64,000 nucleotides of DNA from Phaeotremella fagi (taxonomy: Eukaryota > Basidiomycota > Tremellomycetes > Tremellales > Phaeotremellaceae): contig BCHU01000013.1 in NCBI GenBank assembly GCA_001599715.1, positions 1-64,000 of the forward strand, read 5' to 3'. Below are positions 23,017-33,754 of the stretch, one piece after another. The notes under the pieces are model-generated. The model saw nothing but the letters and a program-made list of their open reading frames with translations. It was not told where the DNA came from and searched no databases. How positions within the stretch are numbered: the stretch's first letter is position 1; each line of letters begins with the position of its first letter. The position numbers and the translations under genes were made by a program.

Positions 23017-23978
23017 ATGAAACACGCTACCGCTTTGAAGAACGCCCTCGCTGCCAAGCAACCTGGTATTGGTTTCTGGTTGACGTGAGTTTCTGCACAA
23101 ACAACGTTAACGACTAGCTTTAACGGTCCATCTGTCGTCCGTACAATCTTGGCCTGTGGTGGATTCAACTGGACTCTTATCGACGCTGAACACGGTCAAA
23201 TCACTGACAAGGATTACTTTGAGGTAGGTCGCGTGTCTGATCCAACTGACAATAGCTCGTCAACGCTGTTGCTCAATACGGTGCCAGTCCCATCATCCGT
23301 ATCCCCAACGCTGAAGAACACTTGATCAAGCGTGCTCTTGACTCTGGTGCACACGGTGTCATGACCCCCATGTGTCACACACCAGTGAGTGCACAATCTT
23401 ACACAACTGACCTCAGGACGACGCCCGTAAAATCGTTTCATGGAGTAAATACCCACCAACTGGTACCCGTGGTTTCGGTCCCATGTTCTCTCCTCATACA
23501 TTCGGTGTATCTGAAGGTGAATACGCCGCTGGTGCCGATGAGAACCTCCTTGTTATTGTTCAAATCGAATCTAGAACTGCTGTTGAGAACGTCGAGGAAA
23601 TCGCCAAAGTTCCAGGATTGGACGTTTTGTTCATTGGTGGGTTATGCAGTGTGAAGCGTGACTGACGCCAGGTCCATACGACTTGAGTAAATTCCTCAAC
23701 GTCCCATTCGGTAGTGAAGAACACGAAGCAGCTATTCAAAAGACTCTCAAAGCTGCTCACGCCGCTGGTAAAATCGCTGCCATCTTCTGTAAGCAATCAC
23801 CCACGAATTCAACTAACCCTCAGGTACATCTGGTGAACAAGCTAAAGGTAGATTGGCCCAAGGTTTCGACATGGTCTCCATCACTACCGATGTTGGATCT
23901 GTCGCTAAAATCTTCCAAGCTGAACTTGACGCTGTTGGAGCTAAGAAAGCTACTAAAGTTGGTGGTGGTTACTCATAG
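23017..23978 (+). CDS. HpcH/HpaI-type class II pyruvate aldolase
   Basis: Metal-dependent aldolase of the HpcH/HpaI family, which splits 2-keto-4-hydroxy acids into pyruvate and an aldehyde. Six exons give 264 aa, the usual size. Active-site positions can be read: Asp45 and His48 in DAEHG, Arg73 in IIRIP, the metal ligand Glu152 in VQIES and Asp178 in GPYDLS. Intron phases are consistent throughout. Bacterial relatives serve aromatic (homoprotocatechuate) breakdown; in fungi the family is often found with sugar-acid or aromatic catabolism, and the true substrate here is open. It lies between the peptide transporter and an SVOP-like carrier, which may bring in its precursor. Confidence 0.92.
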
Positions 23979-24001
23979 GGATTTCATGGTGGTTACTCAT
24001 A
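23963..24001 (+). repeat. 15-bp direct repeat spanning the aldolase stop codon
   Basis: The string TGGTGGTTACTCATA occurs at 23963-23977 and again at 23987-24001. The first copy contains the last codons of the aldolase and the start of its stop codon; the second lies in the 3' untranslated region. It looks like a small local duplication. Confidence 0.8.
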
Positions 24002-24521
24002 TCGTTTTCACTTTTTGAATCATACAATCATGCATTATCATCTGGATCCCAGTAGATGTCAGAGATAGCTTCACGTTGTGGATTTCTTCGAGCTATTTCT
24101 CTATTGAACCTCAAAGTGATGGGTGCGATTTACTTTCAGTGAAAATTTCAAGTTGTTGCTAAGGTTTACTAAAAACGATCTATCTGTGAAAAGTTTTGTA
24201 CGTATGTTCTCCATTCATGATAACAGACACCGTTGAAGATCGACTACTTTGATTAGACACACGTCATTATCGCGTTGTACATAAGATCGATTTCAGATCT
24301 GATCGCATCGTCCTTGGCGATTCCCAAATCTTTCCTAGTAATGCTCATCTGTCGCTCTCATAAGGATGACGACTTCAAACCCTTACAACGATTCCTGCAA
24401 ATCGCCGATGTCAGGTACGATTCAAAAGTTTGTATCCCGATCCAAAGTGTTTGTTTGGAAAAGCATATATAGGATGTAACAGAGATGAACCTTCTTCTCA
24501 ACTACCCCTTCCGCTTTCACA
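23979..24521. other. Intergenic region with TATA box for the SVOP-like gene
   Basis: Apart from the short repeat at its left edge, this 540 bp stretch shows no gene. A TATATAGG element at 24466-24473 lies about 50 bp before the next start codon and is the likely core promoter element of copy 2 of the SVOP-like transporter. Confidence 0.5.
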
Positions 24522-26389
24522 ATGGACCAAGCTGAGAAAACACTTTCATCCCACCCTGAAGTCACCGATCATCAGTATCACGGCGGTCTGTTCAAGGACG
24601 GTGCTGAGATACCTCCTCCTCATGAATTGACTTTCGCTGCGATCTTGAAAGGAAACGCTGCCAACCCTTTGACCACTTTCGAGAGAAAGGCAGCATTGGT
24701 CAATCTGTAAGTCGACGATTTGGCCTGACTGACCTGCAGTGAACTTGATAAATTTGGTTTTGGTCGATATCAAATATGCATCTGGCTCTTGTGTGGCTTT
24801 GGCTACTTTCTCGATCTAGCTTGGGCTCAAGGTGTTGCTCTCGCTGCTACAGCTATATAGTGGGTTGATATTTGAGGTAACACTGACAACCAGCCAAGAA
24901 ATGGGTGTTCCAGCGGGTTCAACGTGAGTGTGCACAATTCTCTTGCTAACTTCAGTGGTGTCATCTATTCTTGTGCGAACGCTGGTTTAGCAGTGGGAGC
25001 TTTAGGTTTCGGCTTACTTGTCGACATCATTGGTCGTCGATGGGCGTTCAACTTGACATGTTTGATCACCTCGGTCTTCGGAATGCTTCTCGCTGCACCA
25101 AAATACAACTACGCTGCGATCTGTGGTATCTACTTTCTGGCCTCGATCGGACTGGGAGGTAACATCCCGATCGACGCCACCATCGTCCTCGAATTCTTGC
25201 CTCAGAATCGTCGATTCCTGGTCAGTCTTTTGTCAATGTTCCAACCCTTGGGCGTGATTGCTAGTTCTGGTGTGGCTTATGGTACAGCAGCGAAGTATCG
25301 TTGCGACGTGACCCTCCCAGCTTGTAACGCGGTGGCTGATGGCACGGATTGCTGTACGGTAGCAAGTAATATGGGTTGGCGATACGAACTTATCGTTCTG
25401 GGCTCAGTCACTCTACTGATCTTCTTCCTTCGATTCTTTGTCTTTACATTCCACGAATCGCCCAAATACCTTCTTAGCAAAGGTAGAGAAGCGGAGGCAA
25501 TCGAAGTCCTACACAAGATCGCCAAATTCAACAGGGCTCCAACGCCAACTCTCACACTCGAACATTTTGCCGAGATCGACGCTTCTGCTTCGTTGTATTC
25601 TGCGGGTGCAGATTCTTCAGCACCCCTCACAGCCGGAAAGGTTGTCAAGGGCTTCTTTGGTCAATTCAGACATCTCAAGGGGTTGTTTGGTAACAAACTG
25701 CAATCCTTCATTTTCTTTCTTCTCGCACTTGCTTACATGGTGAGTGATTGGCATGCTCTGAACTGACAGCAGGGCGATTACTGGTCCTTCAACTTGGCTG
25801 GATCGTTCCTTCCAATCGTTCTCCTCAATAACAACGTTTCATCCGGTAGAGGAACAGTTACAGATACATATCAGCAATATATTATCATTTACGCTCCGGG
25901 TGTTCTGGGAGCTGTTCTCGCTTTGATCTCTGTGCAACTACCACTAGTAGGACGTAAATGGTCTTTAGTGTTCTCAGCTGCGATGCAGGGGCTAGCAATG
26001 GCTATGTACACCCAAGTGAAAACCACCCAAGGTTATGTCGGACTCAACGCTTTGGAATACATCATGCAAACGGTAGGTCAAGATATGCACACTGCTGAAA
26101 ACAGTACTTCAACGCTGTACTCTACGCTTCAGCGCCAGAGCTATTCGATACTGCTTACCGAGGAAGCGCTTCTGGAATGCTATCCTGTCTTGGTCGTCTT
26201 GCTGGTATTGTGGCTCCGTTCGCTGGTAAGTCTGCCTGAAGACCACAGTACCCCTAACACGCATTAGGTCAAAAATATCTTGCTGGGGCTAGTTCTGGTA
26301 TCTTGTGGCTTGGTGCAGGTGGAATTTGGCTTTCAAGTTTTGTAATGGTCTTCCTCCCCGTAGAAATGAAGAACAGGCAAATGTTTTAG
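24522..26389 (+). CDS. SVOP-like MFS transporter, copy 2
   Basis: Second member of the SVOP-like carrier group in the window, seven exons and about 540 aa. It shares with the gene at 15155-16795 the blocks ITSVFGML, VLEFLPQN at TM4, NMGWRYELIVLG, and the loop FHESPKYLLSKGREAEAI. The early exons are small (a 30-base exon encodes about QEMGVPAGS), and phases agree across all joins. The C-terminal half has GDYWSFNLAGSF, YFNAVLYASAPELF and YRGSASGMLSCLGR, the last being the usual RG-rich TM10-11 signature. A TATA box lies at 24466. It sits directly after the aldolase gene on the same strand, making a functional link plausible but unproven. Confidence 0.87.
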
Positions 26390-26501
26390 GTGCAAAATGC
26401 ATCCAATGCTTCTAAAACACGTCATAATCTTAAAGACCCTCGGCCGCTAAAGTTAACCGAACTCCTCCCTTTCTCTTCCACCTACAATCCGAACCTTCGC
26501 A

Positions 26502-27979
26502 ATGAGCACCGCAAATAATTCAGAGGACGAGACCTATGATGGAGGAGAGAGATTCACATTGCACAGAATATCATGCCATGATTCGCCCATCGTATCGATT
26601 ATGACGTATGGTTTCATGGTGGATGGTAGATTGGATCCGAATAGATTGAAATCCACTTTAACTCTTCTCGTTCAACATTGGCCCCTTTTAGGTTCTCAAA
26701 TAGCGAATATCAATGTAGGTTGACTTTTGACCAACACTTATGTCTAGGACAGCTATGTATATCATACCTCCAGACCGCCAACCAATCCTTTCACGTGTGA
26801 CATTCGACGGTATTCTGAAGAATCCACGAGTCATCTTAATGTCCCCTCTCCCACCAGTAAACCTTCGATACAACCTCAAAGCTCTAGTCAGATATTTCTA
26901 CCACCGGATGAGTTGTACCATGATCATATCGATGGGTACATCGCCAAATCTCAACCCATACTTCATCTTCAAATATCTCAATTCAAAGATGAAAAGACTG
27001 CTATTGGGGTGACGATCCCACATTGCTTCTGTGACGCTGGAGGTATGCGAGAAATACTATCCGCATGGAGTCAGATTCTAAAAGATGGCAATGCAATGAA
27101 TGTCACTGAAATGGAGGAAGACACGATGAAAATGGAAAAGATTGCGGTTAAGGACAAAACACTTCAACCTCATTCGCTATGGGTACACGAAGCACAGGGA
27201 TCCACCGACAATACACGACAGTCGTCCAGTCTCTCCAAGTGGAAATGGACCTTTGTTCCCAACGATTGGATCAAGGATCTGAAATCGAAATGTACTGAAG
27301 AAATTCGTCAAAGTAGCTCAAGTGATTATGTCAGTGAAGGAGATGTGCTGTTTGCATGGTGGGCCAAGGTGAGTGAGTAGGTGGATTGTACTCACTTCAG
27401 ACCGTCTTTTCAACGAATCGAGAAGACACTGATACTCGAGAAGACTTGAAAACCCCGTTTGTACTCACGGTACCCATCGACCTACGTGGTCGCCTTCCTG
27501 AATTTTCCGACAAGCCATACTTACACAACTGCTTGGCTGTTGCAGCACCTCAATTCGCCTCATCCAACGACCTGAACGCAATAACAGTGGCTCAAATAGC
27601 ACTACGAATCCGTAAATCTTTGAATGAGGCAACACCAGACACACTTCGACAATGTCTGGCTTTCAAAACTTCAACGTACTACTCCACTCCTGACCACCGC
27701 AGGACGGCAACACATTTTCCCCAAGGTGCAGAAAGGATGACTTTCAGTAACTGGTTAAAAATGGATTGGGCAGGGGATTGGTTAGATTTCAGTCCTGCTT
27801 TAACTGATTCGAAATCCACGGGGAAGATATTCTGGGCAGATATCAAAGGAAAATCGAGAGCAGCGTCAAGGGCAGGTGGTATCGCTTGTAGAAAAGCACC
27901 AGAGGGGATTTGGATTTGGTTCACTCTTCCAGATTGGAGATGGGATGCAGGACCACTCGCTGAACTGTCCATACGTTGA
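26502..27979 (+). CDS. HxxxD acyltransferase (transferase family)
   Basis: Acyl-CoA-dependent acyltransferase of the BAHD-like transferase family (trichothecene 3-O-acetyltransferase relatives), which moves an acyl group to a hydroxyl or amine. Three exons give about 470 aa. The catalytic HxxxD motif is HCFCD within VTIPHCFCDAGGM. The N-terminal part has QHWPLLGSQI, a typical early block, and the second half has SEGDVLFAWWAK and VPIDLRGRLP. The usual DFGWG structural motif is not recognisable near the C-terminus (FWADIKGKS stands about there), a divergence also seen in many fungal members. It could detoxify a metabolite or finish a secondary product. The first ATG of the open frame, at 26502, is used. 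Confidence 0.82.
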
Positions 27980-28582
27980 GATGTACTTGATGCGTCGCAT
28001 TCCATAGTCCGGATCTCGGTTCTGCGGAACGGTGACACCGATCCCAAAATAGAGGAGTTCAGGACAGAACTACATGTCTTATCAAAAAGTTCTTATCAAG
28101 CTTTGCGCCACTTGTGCCTGTGAATCCAAAATAGAAACGATTTGTGGAGTTGAAATTGGTCTTTAAGAATACGAGTTGGAAGAAATGATGACTCTGGGCA
28201 AGTATGGGGTCGTTTCGTAGCTGATTTACTTAGGAATCAAGGTGCTGAGGAAGGTTGTACATAAAAATCCATGCAAAAAGTGACGTTGCTGCAAATCTTC
28301 AAATCACAAGCAGCATGCAAAGATAAGCTAAAACCATACCTGCAGGGTTGACGATCTCGGCTTCAAACAATACATCATTTCTCCATATTTAACGTTCAGC
28401 GTGAGAAAAGTCGGTGAGACCGACGTCTCCTAACAGATTTCGTTTATTTTTCTGCGTGATTACCTCCCCCTACGCAGCGGAGACGACCGTATTGAGCTAA
28501 TGATAAGGCATTGAACTGTGGAGATATATAAGAAGGGTTGGAACCATGTTTCCACGCCCCCTATCCAAACCCCCATTTCACA
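27980..28582 (+). promoter_or_regulatory. Intergenic region with GATA sites and TATA box
   Basis: No gene is seen in these 600 bases. AGATAAG at 28321-28327 and TGATAAG at 28501-28507 precede a TATATAAG element at 28525-28532, about 50 bp before the second Dal5-type transporter. The arrangement matches a TATA promoter under GATA-factor nitrogen control and mirrors the promoter at 2167-2405. Factor binding is inferred. Confidence 0.5.
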
Positions 28583-30575
28583 ATGTCGGATATCGAAAAA
28601 TCAGCTCCAGCCACTGGTACAACTCAAGTTCTCCCTGCTGAAAAAGGCGTCGATGCCGATCACCGTGTCGTCCTTGCAGAAGCAGATGAGGCAGCAGCTT
28701 TCGTTGCTGGTTTCCATGGAGAGATCGATCCAGCAGAAGCTAAGCGTGTCCTTCGAAAGATCGATTGGAATTTACTTCCTCTAATGTGGGTATGGCGATT
28801 GTAGTTTTCACTGACATGGTTTCAGGATGACCTTGTACTTCGTTCAATTCACCGATAAAACCACCCTTGGTTCTTCTTCAATTTTGGGTATCAAAACTGA
28901 TAACAATCTTGATGCCACTCAAGTGAGTGATCTCTGTTAGTGTCGTATGTTTTCTAACAAAATGATAGTACAATTGGTTGGGTACGATTTTCTACCTCGC
29001 CTATCTTATTTTCGAATGGCCACAAACTCTTGGTCTTCAAAAATTCCCACCAGGAAAGTACATGTAAGTCGATTTTGAGTCGTTACCCACTTTTACTGAC
29101 TTGATAGGGCTTGTAACATTTTGGTTTGGGGTATCGTTCTTTGTTGTCACGCTGCTTGTTCAAGTTTTGCTGGTCTTTGTAGGTTTTTCAAAGCCGGATT
29201 GCGCTAACGTGTATTAGTCGTTTGCAGAATGTTCTTGGGTATCTGTGAAGGTTCCATCACCGCTGGATTCCTGATTGTTGTAAGTTGTATAATGTGTCAT
29301 TGGGTAGTTCTGACATGACCAGACTTCCATGTGGTACACTCACGCTGAAGCCACTCGACGTGTCGGTTTCTGGTTCTTGATGAACGGAACTGGTAAGTTT
29401 ATCTCCTTGGCACCAAATCCAATTACTCACCCACTTAGCTCAAATCTTCAACGGTATCGTCTCGTTTGCCGTTCTCCACGTCGATTCAACCAAGATCGCC
29501 CCATGGAGATTGTACATGATCATCACCGGCCTCATCACCTTGGTTGTCGGAGTGTGCTTCTGGTTCTTCATCCCAGACACTCCAATGAGCGCCCATTTCT
29601 TGACCAAGGAAGAAAAAATCATCGCCATTGAACGTTTACGTTCGCAATCTACTGGTATCGAGAACAAGACTTGGAAAAAGGAACAATTCATCGAAGCCAT
29701 TACCGATTGGAAACCTTGGGCATTTGCTATTTTCGCTGCTTTGGACAATATCCCCAATTCATTGACTAACCAATCTGCTTTGATCATCAGTAAGTCGTAT
29801 TTACCTTTCACAAGCCATTCTAACCATCCACAGACTCGTTCGGTTTCCAAGTGTGGCAAACAGCTCTCTTAGGTTGTGTCTCCGGTGTCATTGAAATCCT
29901 AACAAGTGAGCCAACAAAGAGAATATCCCTAACATACAGTCTACTCCTCCACACTCCTTGTCAAGAAGTACACCAACTGCAGAGGTATCATCGGAGCCAT
30001 CTACTTCATCCCCAACATCGTTTCAGGTATCATGATCGTTTCATTACCATGGACCAGTCAAGGTGGTCTTTTGACCGCCGTCTATCTCGGTGGTGTCGGA
30101 ACTCCAGGTTTCGTGTTAGCACTTTCATGGTGTGCAGCTACCAACACTGGTCACACCAAAAAGACAACCACCAACGCAATGTTACTCATTGGCTACTGTC
30201 TTGGTAACCTTCTCTCCCCACAAATGTGGCTCGCATCATACGCTGTAAGTTGGACGGTACTTCACCCAGGGACATTCACTCATATAAACTATAGCCAAGA
30301 TACTACATCCCCTGGGGAATCATTTTGGCAACCTACTGTATTTGTCCATTGATGATGCTCGGTATCGCCTATTTCTTGCGTAAAGAGAACAGACGTCGTG
30401 ACAGATTAATGGCATCAGGTGAACTCCACATTGAGAAATACTACGATGAGAACGGAGAAGAAGTTGATCCAACTTTCTTGGATATCACTGATGTAAGTTG
30501 ATATTTTAATACTGTAAGATGGCTCAACTGACTTCCATGTAGCGCAAGAACTTGGCTTACCGTTACCCCTTGTAA
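28583..30575 (+). CDS. Dal5-type anion:cation symporter (MFS), second copy
   Basis: Plasma-membrane transporter of the allantoate permease group, about 500 aa over eleven exons. Visible family landmarks: LRKIDWNLLPLM before TM1, FTDKTTLGSSSILGIK after it, EWPQTLGLQKFPPGKY around TM3, and WYTHAEATRRVGFWF at TM5. The loop PDTPMSAHFLTKEEK is characteristic, as is the tail LDITD followed by RKNLAYRYPL. The TM1 motif reads TDKTTLG rather than DRxNLAxA, marking a different Dal5 subgroup from the telomere-proximal copy. The upstream GATA and TATA elements suggest nitrogen-regulated expression. Substrate unknown; allantoate, ureides, nicotinate and pantothenate carriers all belong here. Confidence 0.9.
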
Positions 30576-30808
30576 ACGGTGGAAACCACTATAAAGTGGA
30601 GAGCCGAGCTAGAGTAGGGTTTGATGTGGGGATTCTTTCGTAGATTTGAGTCAGTTGTATATTGAGAGTTGTCTGAAGTTTAGAGTATTTACTTGAGTTG
30701 GTTGATAGTTATGAATTATGAAATTGAATCGGTAGTGTGGGACATCATTGGTATCGCTACATGCTTCTATCTATGTCTATTATATCTAATTCACTCTACT
30801 TGTACCCA

Positions 30809-32568
30809 CTACAACCCCTGCAATACCCCACTCTCCCCAGCACCGTCAACCAACTGACCAACACTAACGACTCTCCAGCCCAGACGGTCCAATCCCACAG
30901 CCTCATGAGCAGGTTTATCAATGAAAGACCATTCCAATCCCTCATCGTCGTTTTCTAGCGCAACCTCAAAAGTCCTACTTGAGATATTAAGGTCTCTAAC
31001 AGCAGCTTCTAAAAACTCGGTCACTGGTTTCTTTATCCAACGTGCTTTTCTTTTAGCTTGAGATCCAAACCATGAGCCGGAGTACCACCCTAGATGACCG
31101 CCTCCACCTGTAATCGCTCCATAAATGTGGGTAGAGGATTGAAAATCTTTTATAGGGAGTGCGGCTACCACGTCAGCTCAATCATATGGATTTACTCACT
31201 TCCTTCAACAATTGGGTCATCAAACGCGTTGATAGCAAGTAAAGGTCTGTCGTCAGTAACGAACTTCTAGAGACATACCTCTTTACCCCATCAATCAGTC
31301 TCGTAGGCGAAGCCCAAGCATAATAGTCGTCAGCATCTCTGAATGGCCAAAGACCTTCACCCCAAGGCCCACCAACTTGCGAAACCATGATGTTATCGAC
31401 TTTCTTTAGCCTAACCTTGGCACCCATTTTCTTCAATTTTTTTAAATTGGCATTAAAGTTCCTGGACTGAGGTAGATTGGGGTTATCCAATACGCCGGGG
31501 TATTTCTCGTGAAGGTTGATGTAGAGTGTTCGTAGATTGTCCCCTAGTGCTCGGGAATAGATCCATGGGTTTATGAAACCTTGTTCCAGGTGAATTGACA
31601 TTTCCGTAAGATTCCATGGACATGCTAAAGCGATACCAGAGGATAGTAGAGATTTATCACCGGTCTCTCCAAGGTAACACGACAGGACTGAAGCTCCCAA
31701 AGAGAATCCCATGCCGTGGAAGGGTGATTGGGGGAAGAGGTTTCGAAGGTAGTGTAGAGACACTGAAAGATCCATTGTCGTTCCTGCAGAATAGAATTGT
31801 GGAGTTGTCAAGGGTGTCCCTGCGCCTGAGGGGACGTAAGCGGTAGTAACGGATATGTACTTACACCCTCTGAAATTCACAACCACACCTCTTCCACCCA
31901 AACCACCTTCTGATTTCGGTTTGGCAACCCAAACAACAATGTTCCTAACGTAGCTCTCATGACTTCCACCTGTGAGACCGTGGCATACGACGATTGTAGG
32001 TGCAGTGGGTGGTAAAGAGAGGTGATTAGGGGGAGTGATATCAAGAGCGCTGCCGAAGTCAGTATTGTCTACCTAGGTCAACTTACACAGTCCCACCGTC
32101 GCTTATTCTCAAAAGAGTCCTACATTTGATTAATATACCTCCGAATCAAATATAACACAGCATACCTTTGATATTGAACGTGATCGACTTTATCGAGATT
32201 TCCAAAGGAGCTATATATGGTTTGCAGGTGACCACTTGAAAGATTAGCTTTAAACTTTGATGTCGAACCCACTTTGAAAGCCACCAACTAGGTGTGAAAC
32301 TACCAAGCAGACTAGGAACGTTGCTTTCAACCCAATCTTTGAGATTGATTTTTGCCTTTTTATCCTTCTCACCGTTTTTGATCAAAATGGATTCGTCATA
32401 GGACACGATGGCCGGATTGATGGGAGGTACTCGGATGATGTTTCTTGAGTAGTGAGCTAGACCTAATAGACCCATTAGGGCGAATAAGACTTGAGATGGG
32501 TAGGATAGTATTCGAGCAAGAGGTGACAGAGGGAGATGGAATTGCTTTATAGGGTGATCTTTTGACAT
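30809..32568 (-). CDS. YheT/EMB8-type alpha/beta hydrolase
   Basis: Membrane-associated hydrolase or acyltransferase of the AB-hydrolase family that includes yeast Eht1, Eeb1 and YMR210W, enzymes making or cleaving medium-chain fatty-acid ethyl esters or acting on lipids. A hydrophobic N-terminal stretch (VLFALMGLLGLAHY) may anchor it. The family motif NGHLQTIY is created across the first splice. The nucleophile elbow is GFSLG in FHGMGFSLGAS, the acid Asp lies in LLAINAFDDPIV and the His in GGGGHLGWY. Family-typical VNFRGC is also present. Start ATG at 32568. Several introns, about 480 aa in all; phases agree at the joins checked. Confidence 0.88.
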
Positions 32569-33754
32569 GGCAAAAAAATGGATGAAAGGGAGGTAGAATT
32601 ACTCCGAGTTGGTAAATCAATGGAGATGAGATGAAAGGAGAGATACGGAGGGAGGATAAAAGAGTCGATGTATGTGGGGAAAGTGTCTTTGTTGTGAATG
32701 TCAATGTTGGTTGTTGATGAAGAAATTGTTGAGTAGGTAGAAATTGTCTCTTGCTTTCCACGTGCTTCGCATTATCTTGTCTTTCAAATCTCTTCTTTTC
32801 GTCCAATCAACATTTCTCTGATACTTATTGATGAGGAATATTCAACATGGGTGATACAGATCCGTTAACGTTCTACTGATATCCTACAGTATACTTCTAC
32901 ACCATAGAGAAGCCATTTACTGATGACCCACCCACCACCATCAATCAAATTGCGCCCTTCCCTGCTTACCTTGACAACGCTGATGATCTTTTCTTTCGGA
33001 CTTATATTGTCTTACTACTTACACCGACCTGTACGGGTACCTTAGCTCGCAACTCCTGAGCACAGGTTGTCTTACCATTGTTACTGATCAAAGGAGTGAG
33101 TCGTTTCGGGCGTGGGGACTTGAGAGGGCAAGGCAAGGAGGAGGAGGTGAAAGAGACAGTGAACGTGAAAGAGAGAAGGATCAAAAACGGTATCAGATAC
33201 TGATGAAATCAAAGGATTGTGCTACGGTGTGGGTACAACATCCATTCTGTTAGTTCCCATCACCACAGACAAGTGGTGATGGTGTTGATTTTATCTTAAA
33301 CTCTTTTTCTTCACTTTCCCCCATCCCAGCTCTGTTTTCTCACACTTTGAAATGGAATCACCCCTTCCCCGTCTTTTCCTCCTCTCTCCTCACTTCTTTT
33401 AATAACCTTCAAAGGCAACACTTTCTTTTATCCCCATCCTTTACAGTTTTACCGCCTTCGCCCTACCCCGTCTTATCCCGACCAAGAAAAAAAAGATCTC
33501 TTGATCACAAACACCACAAACTCACTCAGATCGTCGGTCTTCGTCCTTTCTTACATTACAAAACGACGCCTTTTCGGGTCAACAACCTTCGACCGCTCCT
33601 TTATTCTTCAATCCTCGTTATTGTATAAGTTACTTGCTTTGTCGTATCAATACCGGATAGAACGTTAGGGAGTTACACCATCTTTGGATTCTTGGATATC
33701 AATAAACAAACATCAATCGAATTACTGTGATCCTTTCTTCGTTTTTTGAATTAA
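32569..33754. other. Long divergent promoter and leader of the homeobox gene
   Basis: Nearly 1.2 kb between the hydrolase and the homeobox gene. The right half is strongly pyrimidine-rich on the plus strand (about 33300-33480), like the CT-rich core promoters and leaders of tremellalean genes. Open frames here (for example 33347-33628) are low-complexity Ser/Pro/His stretches, more likely upstream frames in a long leader than a gene. A long regulated leader is common for fungal transcription factors. Confidence 0.5.

Noticed and set aside
33347..33628. 93-codon frame upstream of the homeobox gene
   Set aside because: Low-complexity translation of a pyrimidine-rich leader; more likely an untranslated or upstream frame.
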